A stretch of 64,000 nt of DNA from Brevibacterium siliguriense (GTDB lineage Bacteria > Actinomycetota > Actinomycetes > Actinomycetales > Brevibacteriaceae), in the NCBI RefSeq assembly GCF_900105315.1, contig NZ_LT629766.1:1364001-1428000 (forward strand), given 5' to 3'. Numbering within the stretch: position 1 is the first letter of the stretch; the number at the start of each line of letters is the position of its first letter. Below the pieces are notes generated by a model, which saw nothing but the letters and a program-made list of their open reading frames with translations, did no database searches and had not been told where the DNA came from. Position numbers and translations under genes: made by a program. Below, piece by piece: positions 55,005-63,442 of this stretch.

Positions 55005-56660
55005 ATGCACGAACAGCTGACGAAGACGGAGAAGCGCAGAACCACAGGGTGGGTGGTCATGGAGGCGCTGCGCTCCTTTGGTGTCGACACGGTCTTCGGG
55101 ATCCCCGGAACCCACAACCTCGAGTTCTACCGTCCGCTCGAGGCGCTGGGAATCCGTGCCGTCACGGCCCGACACGAACAGGGCGCCGGATATGCCGCAG
55201 ACGGGTGGTCGCTGCAGACAGGGCTGCCGGGAGTCGTGCTCACCACCAGCGGGCCCGGGCTGCTCAACGCACTCTCGGCGGCCGGGACCGCCTTCTGCGA
55301 GTCCCGGCCCATGATCATCCTCGCCCCGGGCCCGGCCAGGGGTGCGGAGTTCGCCGACGCGGGCACCCTGCATGAGACGAAGGACCAGCTCGCGGCCGCC
55401 TCGGCGATCGTCGAATGGGGACGCCGGGTGAGCACCGCCGCCGAGGCGGTGACCGCCGTCCACGACGCCTTCGCGCTCTTCTCCTCCTCGCGGCCGCGCC
55501 CGGTCTACATCGAGATCCCGCTCGACCTGCTCGTCGAGGTCACCGACCTCGACGAGCACCTCGTCACGGCCCGCACCGCCGACCCCGTGCCCCTGCCGCC
55601 GGAGCAGAGCATCGCCGAGGCGGCGAAACTCCTGAGCGCCGCCCACAGGCCGGTGATCCTCGCCGGCGGCGGTGCACGCGGTGCCGCGGGCCCGATCCGG
55701 AAGCTTGCCGAACAGTTGGCTGCCCCCGTGGTCACGAGCCTCAACGGCAAGGGCGTCCTCGATGAGCATCACCCGCTGTCGCTGGGGTCGAACCTGCGGC
55801 TGAACAGCGTCCGCGAGCATGCCAGGAACGCGGACGTGCTGCTCGTCATCGGAGCGAAGCTCGGCGATGCCGAACTCTGGGTCGATCGTCTCGATGCGCA
55901 GGGCACAGTCATCCGGATCGATATCCTCGACACGCAGATCGACAAGAACCAGACTGCCGATCTCGGTCTCGTCGGTGATGCTAATGCGGTAGTCACCGCG
56001 ATCGTCGAGTCAATCGGAGCGGCACCAACACTCGTAGAATCTCCGAATTCTGACGTCGAGGAATTGGTAGTTGAGCTGCTGGCGGCGGCACAGAACGAAT
56101 GTGCAGAACTCTCACCGGTCAATACCGCAATCTCTGCCGATATCGCCTCCGCATTGCCCGCCGACGCGATCGTCGCCACCGATTCCTCGCAGATCGCCTA
56201 TGGAGGACTGTTGAATACGCTCAAGGTCGTGAGGGCAAATTCGACGCCGTACATGGGCACCTTCGCAACACTGGGCTATGGGCTGCCAGCAGCTTTGGGT
56301 GCGCGCATCGGTGCCCCACACCGTCCGAGCTTCGTCGTCATCGGCGACGGTGCGCTGATGTTCTCCGTGCAGGAATTCATCACCGTCGTCGAACAGGACG
56401 AAGATGTCACCGTCATCGTTCTGGACAATGGCGGCTATGGAGAGATCCGAGCCAATGAAGCCGATATCAGCATCGCGCCCATCGGAGTCGACCTCGTCCA
56501 ACCGGACTGGCCAGCCCTCGCGCAGGCGTTCGGAGGCAACGGCAGACATGTGAACTCGACCGTCGAATTAGCCGCCGCCGTTGACACTGCTCTCTCCATG
56601 GGTGGACTCCAACTCATCCACCTCGACCCCACCGAATACACGTCTGAGGAGAACAAATGA
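55005..56660 (+). CDS. ThDP-dependent decarboxylase/synthase, acetolactate-synthase fold
   Basis: 551 residues with the three domains of the family. Glu-containing RHEQGAGYAADGW carries the ThDP-activating glutamate near 60, a central domain starts about 190, and GDGALMFSVQEF with DNGGYGEIR forms the C-terminal ThDP/Mg motif. The N-terminus VFGIPGTHNLEFYRPL is like AruI-type 5-guanidino-2-oxopentanoate decarboxylases and related 2-oxoacid decarboxylases. Context suggests decarboxylation of a 2-oxoacid derived from the amide substrate; not proven. Confidence 0.85.
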   Translation: MHEQLTKTEKRRTTGWVVMEALRSFGVDTVFGIPGTHNLEFYRPLEALGIRAVTARHEQGAGYAADGWSLQTGLPGVVLTTSGPGLLNALSAAGTAFCESRPMIILAPGPARGAEFADAGTLHETKDQLAAASAIVEWGRRVSTAAEAVTAVHDAFALFSSSRPRPVYIEIPLDLLVEVTDLDEHLVTARTADPVPLPPEQSIAEAAKLLSAAHRPVILAGGGARGAAGPIRKLAEQLAAPVVTSLNGKGVLDEHHPLSLGSNLRLNSVREHARNADVLLVIGAKLGDAELWVDRLDAQGTVIRIDILDTQIDKNQTADLGLVGDANAVVTAIVESIGAAPTLVESPNSDVEELVVELLAAAQNECAELSPVNTAISADIASALPADAIVATDSSQIAYGGLLNTLKVVRANSTPYMGTFATLGYGLPAALGARIGAPHRPSFVVIGDGALMFSVQEFITVVEQDEDVTVIVLDNGGYGEIRANEADISIAPIGVDLVQPDWPALAQAFGGNGRHVNSTVELAAAVDTALSMGGLQLIHLDPTEYTSEENK

Positions 56661-57669
56661 CAGATCACCCGATCGCAGTTTTCACCGACGTCGACGACAC
56701 CGACATCAGACCTGCTATCACGATGCTTGAGAATGCTGGTTTCGAAACTCGAGTGCTTCGAACACGCGACTCTCACAAGATCATCGCGGGGCCGAAGGGG
56801 CGCAGGCGCTTCTGCCGGGCTACTCGCCGATCACTCGAGAAGTCATCGAGGCGCTGCCTGAGCTGAGAATCATCTCTCTTATGTCCATGGGGACGGACAG
56901 TGTCGACATTGAAGCTGCGAGTGAACACGGAATCTGGGTGACGAACGTCCCCGGAGCCGCCACCGAGGAAGTCGCCACCCATGCTCTGACGACCGTGCTC
57001 GCCCACCTGCGCCGCCTTCCCTTCTACACCGCCTCGGCGAACCCCACCGACTGGAACGCACGGTCGGCGCTCGCCCCCCGGCGAGTGAGCGAGCTGACTC
57101 TGGGCATCATCGGTCTCGGCCGCATCGGACGGGAGCTCGCGCGACAGTCCTCGGCGCTGTTCGGATCCGTCATCGGCTCCGATCCGTACCTGCCAGACAC
57201 CGAGGAAGTTCGCGCCGATCTCGACGCACTGGGTGTGCGACGAGTCGACCTCGACGAAGTGCGCGTGAGCGCCGATGTGCTCTCGCTGCATCTGCCGCTG
57301 ACCGACGACACGGAGAACATGGTCGACGCGGAGTTCCTCGCCAGAATGGCCGAGGGATCGCTGATCGTCAACGTCTCCCGCGGAGGCGTCATCGATCACG
57401 CTGACTTAGCGAGCGCACTCGACTCCGGCCGACTCGCAGGGGCCTGCCTCGACGTCCTCGACGTGGAACCGCCGACTCCGGACCACCCGCTGCTGGGGCG
57501 AGATGAAGTCCTGCTCACTCCGCACATCGCCTACTACTCCGATCGCACCGCGGTCGAGTACGTGCGCATCCAGGCGCAGAATGCCATCACCCTGTTCGAG
57601 ACCGGACGCCCGGATTCGCCCGTGAACACTCCTGCAGACCGACCCGAAGGCACGCATGACCTCTCCTGA
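56657..57669 (+). pseudogene. D-2-hydroxyacid dehydrogenase, broken by a one-base deletion
   Basis: The first part (56657 to about 56790) reads in one frame, then the family sequence resumes in another: GAQALLPGYSPITREVIEALPELR, SMGTDSVDIEAASEHGIWVTNVPG, the NAD motif GLGRIGRELA, VNVSRGGVIDH with the catalytic arginine, and the HIAYYSD histidine. Adding one G to the GGGG run near 56789-56792 restores a single frame. It overlaps the ThDP gene in ATGA and the M20 gene by 14 bases. Likely sequence error or recent mutation. Confidence 0.85.
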
Positions 57670-59245
57670 TGACTCGACCCCGTTTCCCGAAGACGCCCTC
57701 CCCGGCGACGCCAAGACGACCGCCAGGGAATGGATCGACGCCCACCTCGATGAGCTGGCCGAGTGGCACACCCACATCTGGGAGCTTGCCGAACCGGCCT
57801 GGCGCGAATACCGGTCCCAAGCCTGGTATGTGAAGAGGCTGCGCGAATCCGGCTTCATCGTCGAGGACGGCTCGGCCGGGATGCCCACCGCGTTCTGCGC
57901 CGAGTGGTCCAATGGCGAGGGGCCGACGCTGCTGACCTACGCCGAATACGATGCAGTGCCCGGAAACAGTCAGGCCGCGACGACGCATGAGCAGCCGCGA
58001 GCCGGACTCAGCCGCTTCGCCCCAGGACACACCGACCCGCACTCGGCGCTGGGGCTCTCGACCCTCGCCGGCCTGTTGGCCACGAAGCATGCGATGGAGG
58101 TGCACAACCTCGGCGGGCGGCTGAAGTACACGGGTGAGCCGGCGGAGAAGATGCACGGCTCGAAGGTCGTCCACGGACTGCGCGGCTACTACGACGATGC
58201 GGACGCGATCGTGTCCTTCCATCCCTTCTACATGCTGCCGCTTTGCAACACCGCCCGTTGGGACACCCACTGCGGTGCCTACTATTCCAAGGTGTACAGC
58301 TTCGTCTGCGACCACCCGGAGACCTGGCAGCTCTCGAGCGCCGACCCGAACTCGCCGATCCCCGCCTCGCACTCCGCCGCCCGGGCACCGGGAGCCAATG
58401 TGGCGCTGTCGCAGATGTACACGTCCAGTCGGATGATGCTCGACTCGATGCTGCCGGCCACCGGCGGGTGGAGCTTCTCCGACGCCATCCTCACCGAGGG
58501 GCAGGCCACCGCCGACAACCTGCCGCAGCGGGTGGCCAGGCTGCAGTATTCATGGCGAACCCCCGATGTCGAGATGGCCGAGCACGTCCTCGCCGTCCTC
58601 GACCGCAATGCCGCGGCCGCCGCCTCCATCGCCCACTGCGAGGTCGAAGAACGATGGGTGGCCCGAAGCCGGCCCGGCCGGGCGAACCATGTGCTCGCCG
58701 AGGTGCTCTATTCCAACCTTGAACAGATCGGACCGCCCGAATACGGGCCGGAGGCCGTGGAGACGGGGCAGGCGATACAGACCGCTCTCGGAGTCGAGCC
58801 GATGGAGAAGCCGTTCCTGGCCGCCACCGAAGAGCTCATCGAACCGCAGGAAGCCGAACGCATCCTGCGTGAGCAGATGCCGGCGTGGCAGAGGAACTGG
58901 ACCAGCGACGACTACGTCGAGATGTCGCATTACGCTCCGCTGGTGCGCTTCTACATCGCCCGGCCGACACTTGCTCCCAGCGGCGATGGTCGCCCGTATC
59001 CGCCGTGGGCGATGAACGCCCTCGGCGGTATCCCCTCGACGATCACACCGACGATCGAGACTGCCGGAAAGACGATTGCGGGAACGTTCCTCGACCTGCT
59101 GCAGCGGCCCAAGCTGCTGTCCGACGCGAAATCGGAATTCGACCGGCGGGTCGGGGCCGAGCCGATGCCGCCCCTGCTGCCCGACGACTTCGCGGCACCT
59201 GTTGACCTGCCCTGGCCTGACTACAGATGGAACGGCTCTCAGTGA
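57656..59245 (+). CDS. M20-family amidohydrolase (AbgB-like)
   Basis: 529 residues resembling p-aminobenzoyl-glutamate hydrolase subunit B and related M20D enzymes. The N-terminal HIWELAEPAWREYRSQAWYVKRL, the substrate/metal region LLTYAEYDAVPG, and the GEPAEKMHGSKVVHGLRGYYDDADAIVSFHP segment are typical. It would cleave an N-acyl bond. It closes the operon after the dehydrogenase, overlapping it by 14 bases. Confidence 0.83.
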   Translation: MTSPDDSTPFPEDALPGDAKTTAREWIDAHLDELAEWHTHIWELAEPAWREYRSQAWYVKRLRESGFIVEDGSAGMPTAFCAEWSNGEGPTLLTYAEYDAVPGNSQAATTHEQPRAGLSRFAPGHTDPHSALGLSTLAGLLATKHAMEVHNLGGRLKYTGEPAEKMHGSKVVHGLRGYYDDADAIVSFHPFYMLPLCNTARWDTHCGAYYSKVYSFVCDHPETWQLSSADPNSPIPASHSAARAPGANVALSQMYTSSRMMLDSMLPATGGWSFSDAILTEGQATADNLPQRVARLQYSWRTPDVEMAEHVLAVLDRNAAAAASIAHCEVEERWVARSRPGRANHVLAEVLYSNLEQIGPPEYGPEAVETGQAIQTALGVEPMEKPFLAATEELIEPQEAERILREQMPAWQRNWTSDDYVEMSHYAPLVRFYIARPTLAPSGDGRPYPPWAMNALGGIPSTITPTIETAGKTIAGTFLDLLQRPKLLSDAKSEFDRRVGAEPMPPLLPDDFAAPVDLPWPDYRWNGSQ

Positions 59246-59387
59246 CGGTAGTGCCGTTGGACTCGCCGGTCATCTGTAGGCAGCGGCGTTGTTGATGTCC
59301 GGTCACTGAGGAAGGCTTCAGTTCTCTCTTCGGTGCCCGGAGTGTGGCCATTGTGTGTTGGCACAAAAGAAATGCACAATAGAATGC

Positions 59388-59774
59388 ATGTGCGAATATG
59401 ACGGCGCGGTGCAGGACAGCGAGTACCAGCCTCCGGCGTGGATGATCCGCTACCGAAACTTCAAAACTCTGTGTTCCTATGTCTGTGGTGAGTTCATCCG
59501 CTTCTATCTCACCACCGGCTGCGATCAGATCAGCTACACGCATTCTCAGATCACCGAGGGTCTGCCGAACTACTCGTGCCGCCTGACCTCCGTCGACGAG
59601 GCGGTTCTGCTGCTGCCTCTCGACGACTGGGTCGGGCGGATGGACGAGGTGCGTCCCCTGGTGCGGGCGTGGCTGGGGGAGCATTCGGACCTCAAGGGGT
59701 GTCGGCCGGAGAAGTCGCACTATCAGGGCGACCGCTTTTGGTTCACCCGCTGGCAGGAGGCCAACCCGTGGTGA
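59388..59774 (+). CDS. Hypothetical protein
   Basis: About 128 residues, no signal sequence, no transmembrane segments, and several aromatic and cysteine residues (MCEYDGA, SYVCGEF, TGCDQISY, SYSC- and LKGC-type positions) scattered along its length. No family recognised. The ATG at 59388 has no clear ribosome binding site; an in-frame TTG at 59355 would add 11 residues. AT-richer upstream sequence could be a promoter. Confidence 0.5.
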   Translation: MCEYDGAVQDSEYQPPAWMIRYRNFKTLCSYVCGEFIRFYLTTGCDQISYTHSQITEGLPNYSCRLTSVDEAVLLLPLDDWVGRMDEVRPLVRAWLGEHSDLKGCRPEKSHYQGDRFWFTRWQEANPW

Positions 59775-59799
59775 CAGACGGAACCGGTAGAATCCGAGC

Positions 59800-59886
59800 A
59801 TGCGCAAACGTGTGATCGTGTTCGTCGTGGCGGCCTTGGCGGTGCTCGGGCTCATCGCCAGCATGCTGGGCAGCGTGCCTGCCTGA
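59800..59886 (+). CDS. Small single-span membrane peptide (28 residues)
   Basis: ATG at 59800 to TGA at 59886. Basic start MRKR, then one hydrophobic helix with the ending MLGSVPA. The composition is that of a real small membrane protein, not a shadow. A hairpin (59885-59936) begins at its stop codon. Function unknown; a conserved actinobacterial small membrane peptide is possible. Confidence 0.5.
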   Translation: MRKRVIVFVVAALAVLGLIASMLGSVPA

Positions 59887-59936
59887 GTCGCTTCCCGATG
59901 TAGGCAGGGCTGACGAGAAGCGACTCGAGTGTCGCT
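59885..59936. terminator. Hairpin after the 28-residue membrane peptide
   Basis: GAGTCGCTTC (59885-59894) pairs perfectly with GAAGCGACTC (59927-59936) around a 32-base loop; a third partial copy of the arm (GTGTCGCTTC) follows at 59939-59948. Likely terminator. Confidence 0.5.
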
Positions 59937-60322
59937 TCGGGGCCGATGCGGATCCGTGCGCCGGTTCCTAACGTGGAGAGTGTCAACGACGGCGAGGACA
60001 TGCGATTGTCCTCATGAAACAGGACACCCACCATGCCTCATCAACAGAACTCTGCGGACGAGCGGTTCTCTTCCACGTCGACCCGACTCGGCCCCACCAG
60101 ACAGCGGCACCGGCTCGGCCTGCCTCTCATCGCAATTGCGGGGCCCGCGTGTCTGGCAGCACCGCAAGCGGTGCTCCATGATCTCCGGCACCATAGCGTG
60201 GGCGCTGAAGACGTTGTTCCGGCGTCTACGGCACGGTGAGCAAGGCTGAGCGATCTGACTGAAACGGCTGAGTGAGCGCGCCTCCATGTATCTCCTGTGG
60301 TCACGCGTTCGCGCCGGTTCGT
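59887..60322. other. Stretch without a confident gene
   Basis: About 430 bases between the small membrane peptide and the SDR gene. Apart from the hairpin at 59885-59936, an open frame at 60033-60239 (68 codons, plus strand) lacks a ribosome binding site and any recognisable family; I do not call it. Confidence 0.4.
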
Positions 60323-61216
60323 TCAGGGACTCGGTTGGCCGCCATTGACGTTGAGGGTCTCACCGATGACGTAGCTCGACTCCGACGAGGTGAGGAAGAC
60401 GTAGGCGGGAGCCAGCTCCGTCGGCTGCCCCGCCCTTCCGAGCGGAGTGTTCTTCCCGAAGTGCGGCAGGGCGTCCTTCGGCTGGCCGTCGGAGACCTGC
60501 AACGGAGTCCAGATCGGTCCCGGGGCCACAGAGTTCACTCGGATTCCCCTCGGTGCGAGTTGAGTGGCCAGTCCCTTGGTGAAATTGTTGATTGCCGCTT
60601 TCGTCGACGCATAGTCGATGAGGCGGGCGGAAGGCGAATATGCCTGTACGGAGGTGCTGTTGACGATCGTCGACCCGGGCTCGAGATGCTCGAGCGCGGA
60701 CTGGGAGACCCTGAACATCGCGTGGATGTTCGTCCGGAAAGTGTCTTCCCACTGCTCATCCGTGAGGTCGGCGATGTCTTCGACGGCGATCTGCCGCCCG
60801 GCGTTGTTGACCAAGGCGTCTAGTCCGCCCAGCTCTTCGGCCGCCTGGCGGACGACCTCCCGGCAGTAGTCAGGATCGGACAGGTCTCCGGGCAGAGGTA
60901 CGGCCTTGCGACCGGCACGGCGGATGACCTCGCAGACGTGTTGGGCGTCCTCCTCCTCGGCGGGCAGATACGCCAGGGCGACATCGGCACCCTCTCGGGC
61001 GAAGGCGATCGCGACGGCGGATCCGATTCCCGAGTCCGAGCCGGTGATGAGCGCCCTGCGCCCGCGGAGCCTGCCTGTGCCGGTGTAGCTGTCCTCACCG
61101 CGATCTGTGCCGGGAATGAGATCGGCGTCGAGTCCCGGTTCCGGCTGGTCCTGCTTCGGAGGTGTGATGTCAGGATATCGAGTGGCGGGGTCCTGGAAGG
61201 TCAGTTGGTCGATCAT
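60323..61216 (-). CDS. Short-chain dehydrogenase/reductase, YghA-like
   Basis: 297 residues. A ~45-residue N-terminal extension (PGLDADLIPGTDRGEDSYTGTGRL) precedes the Rossmann fold: cofactor motif GSDSGIGSA, NNAG, the catalytic serine region NSTSVQAYSPS and YASTKAA with tyrosine and lysine. The extension with the PKQDQPEPG start is typical of the YghA-like SDR group found with stress-response genes. NAD(P)H-dependent; substrate unknown. ATG at 61216 follows GGAAGAAG. Confidence 0.88.
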   Translation of the reverse strand: MIDQLTFQDPATRYPDITPPKQDQPEPGLDADLIPGTDRGEDSYTGTGRLRGRRALITGSDSGIGSAVAIAFAREGADVALAYLPAEEEDAQHVCEVIRRAGRKAVPLPGDLSDPDYCREVVRQAAEELGGLDALVNNAGRQIAVEDIADLTDEQWEDTFRTNIHAMFRVSQSALEHLEPGSTIVNSTSVQAYSPSARLIDYASTKAAINNFTKGLATQLAPRGIRVNSVAPGPIWTPLQVSDGQPKDALPHFGKNTPLGRAGQPTELAPAYVFLTSSESSYVIGETLNVNGGQPSP

Positions 61217-61266
61217 CGTCTTCTTCCTTGCACATAGGAGGCACCTGGGCGGCAATCAGGCCGGTC

Positions 61267-61683
61267 TCAGGAATTCTGTTTCGTCTTCCGCTTGCTCTCT
61301 TTCTCCAGTGCATCGACAAGTTCCTTCTTCGTCATCGTCGACCTTCCAGAGATGTTCAGCGATTTCGCCTGCGCGTAGAGGTGCTCCTTCGACGCGTTCG
61401 CATCGACTCCGCCGGCCGTTGCGCGATTGGTGTTCTTCCCGCCTGAGCTCTGCGCGTCCGAGGGTCCAGGCGAATCTTTCGCCACCCATCTGTCGCCGAC
61501 CTTCTCGAAACTGTGTTTGAGGGCGTCGTAGGCGACCTGATGAGCTCGCTTCTCATCCCCGTAGTGGTCGAAGGCCGAGTCGTAGGCCTTTGCGAAGGTT
61601 CGTTGGGCTTTCTGGCTCGACTTCTCCAAGGTCGAGGGCAGTTCGCCGTCCTTCGGCTTTCCCGTCTTCGTCGTCTTCGGCAT
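61267..61683 (-). CDS. ChaB-family protein
   Basis: 138 residues. The N-terminal half is the ChaB domain (LPSTLEKSSQKAQRTFAKAYDSAFDHYG, then AHQVAYDALKHSFEKVGDRW). The C-terminal 45 residues resemble a short SAP/Rho-N-like helical motif (KEHLYAQAKSLNISGRSTMTKKELVDALEK) and end in a basic tail. ChaB was named next to the cation transporter ChaA, but its role is not established. It lies 50 bases upstream of the SDR gene on the same strand. Confidence 0.82.
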   Translation of the reverse strand: MPKTTKTGKPKDGELPSTLEKSSQKAQRTFAKAYDSAFDHYGDEKRAHQVAYDALKHSFEKVGDRWVAKDSPGPSDAQSSGGKNTNRATAGGVDANASKEHLYAQAKSLNISGRSTMTKKELVDALEKESKRKTKQNS

Positions 61684-61773
61684 GGTGTGAACAGCTCCTA
61701 TCGTGTCAGCGTCGTCAGCTGCATTGGGGTCGGCTTGTGTTCAGGTCGGAGGACGGCCACTCTCGTCGCCGCC

Positions 61774-62106
61774 TCAGCCGGTGCGCTTCTTCGTCCGCTC
61801 TGTCTTCTCGAGCGTCTGACGCAGCAAGAGGTAGGCCTTCGGAGTCTTCGACGTCGGCTCGAGGAAGTAGGACTTCTCGAGCATGATGGGGTCGATTTCG
61901 TCGCTGGGCACGAATTGGAGGACGTCGATGTCGTCGTAGTCGACGGTCTGACCGCATTCCTCGCAGCGATGCTGATTGCGGATCCGCCCTCCGTCCTTCA
62001 CCTGGACCTGGTGCATCCTGACGTCGTGGTTCTCCGTGGCCGAGTACAGCTTCACGGGCACATTCACGAGGCCGAAGGCGATGGATCCGGTCCAGATAGC
62101 TCTCAT
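61774..62106 (-). pseudogene. Truncated Ku protein with internal deletion
   Basis: The 110-residue product starts as prokaryotic Ku (MRAIWTGSIAFGLVNVPVKLYSATE) and continues to HRCEECGQTVDYDDI, then jumps directly to DVLQFVPSDEIDPIMLEKSYFLEP and PKAYLLLRQTLEKTERT. About 35-45 residues that normally lie between these parts are missing, and the protein stops where the rest of the Ku core should follow (family length about 270-320). The DNA-ring-forming core cannot be complete, so end-joining activity is unlikely. No LigD gene is in the window. Confidence 0.8.
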
Positions 62107-62178
62107 GCCCCCATTGAAACGCAGGATTCGGGCACTGGCTACCCCCATCGACGAGCTCAGAGCGTCTGGCCCCGGGCT

Positions 62179-63291
62179 TCAGTCGGACTCTCGGGCTCTG
62201 CGTGCTGAGGCGACGTCGTCGACGATGACGACGATGTGGCGCAAGCTCGTGATGAGGGAGCCGTAGAGCGGCCAGGTGGTCTTCGGGAGCGTCTGATCCT
62301 GTGAGATATCGGCTGAGAGCTGCTCGAGCCTGTCGAAGACCGGTTCGACCTCACTGTCGGGATCGGCGATGGCCCGTCCGGCATCGGCCACGATCGATGC
62401 CCACTCCTCACGGAACTGCGTGTTCCATTCCGTTTCCGACGACGATGCCTCTCGGAGAGTACGGGCAAGGTTCCGCAGGTGTGAGATGCCTTCGTCGACT
62501 CTGAGCAAGATGCTCTCATAGCCTTCCTCCTCGTCGTGCGGGGCACTTTCCGGTGCGGCAGGTCGGCCGTGAGAGCTGCCGATACGCATGGCTGTGCGGG
62601 GGTTGATGCGTCTGCTCTCGCGGGCGAATCGCACGGTCTGCCACGCCGACTCAAGCTCTCGGCTCATGGCCTCCGTGCGCTCGAACCATTCCTGTGCGGA
62701 ATCAGAGTCCCATGTGTGGGAGAACTGATTCGACATGTCGGTGAGCACTTCGCCCATCTGCCGGTTGACGCTGTCGATATAGCGGGCCGCTTGTCGATCC
62801 CGCAGCGGTGGGATCATGAGGAGGTTGACGGCGAGGCCGAAGGCCACCCCGAGGGCGAGTTCGAGGAGTCGATCGACGAGCAGCGGCTGCTGAGAATCGA
62901 ATCCGGAGCCGAGGATGAAGATCGCGGTCGTCGCAATCGCCACACCTTCGTCACGGATCCACGAGAGGCGGGCACCGGCCAGACCGACGAACATCGCCAG
63001 AGCGAAAGTCCAGATACCGACACCGAGGTAGTTGCCGATGAGGAAGGACACGCCAACTCCGATCGTCGACGCGATCGTCGTCTGCACTCCTCGAGAGAAC
63101 GACCTGTAGACGGTGGCGTGGACTGTCAGCAAAGCAGTCCACGGAGCGAGGAAGGGCATCTGGCTCTCGAGCACGGCGTCGGAGAACCACCATGCGCCCG
63201 TGGCCGCGATCACTCCCTTGGCGATCTGCAGCAGGTCGGTGGCGAACTCCGGTTGCCGGAGGTATTCCGCCACTGAGCGTTGGTGGGGCAT
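62179..63291 (-). CDS. FUSC/aromatic-acid-exporter-like membrane protein
   Basis: 370 residues. Five or six N-terminal transmembrane segments (about 20-165) with MPFLAPWTALLTVHATVYRSFSRGVQTTIASTIGVG, followed by a long coiled-coil-prone cytoplasmic domain to the C-terminus. This is the arrangement of FUSC/ArAE_1-type proteins, some of which export aromatic acids. ATG at 63291 follows AAAGGAG. The C-terminal domain is rich in Glu and Arg. Confidence 0.78.
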   Translation of the reverse strand: MPHQRSVAEYLRQPEFATDLLQIAKGVIAATGAWWFSDAVLESQMPFLAPWTALLTVHATVYRSFSRGVQTTIASTIGVGVSFLIGNYLGVGIWTFALAMFVGLAGARLSWIRDEGVAIATTAIFILGSGFDSQQPLLVDRLLELALGVAFGLAVNLLMIPPLRDRQAARYIDSVNRQMGEVLTDMSNQFSHTWDSDSAQEWFERTEAMSRELESAWQTVRFARESRRINPRTAMRIGSSHGRPAAPESAPHDEEEGYESILLRVDEGISHLRNLARTLREASSSETEWNTQFREEWASIVADAGRAIADPDSEVEPVFDRLEQLSADISQDQTLPKTTWPLYGSLITSLRHIVVIVDDVASARRARESD

Positions 63292-63442
63292 CGTCGGCTC
63301 CTTTGGATCGATGTTCCGCTGAGACGCATTCAACTCAGGAAAGCAGTCTAGGGGTCGTCGCCCTCCTGCGGGAGCGGTCCCGGATGGGTGTGCAGACTCT
63401 CCCTGCGAGGGCACTCCGATTCGGAGGCGATAGAGTGAGCGG

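Noticed and set aside
53307..55820. An 837-codon open frame on the minus strand
   Set aside because: It lies antisense to the amidohydrolase and ThDP genes, which have clear families and coupled starts. Long antisense frames are common in GC-rich DNA with this codon usage.
60033..60239. A 68-codon plus-strand frame
   Set aside because: No ribosome binding site, no recognised fold, and composition typical of random GC-rich sequence.
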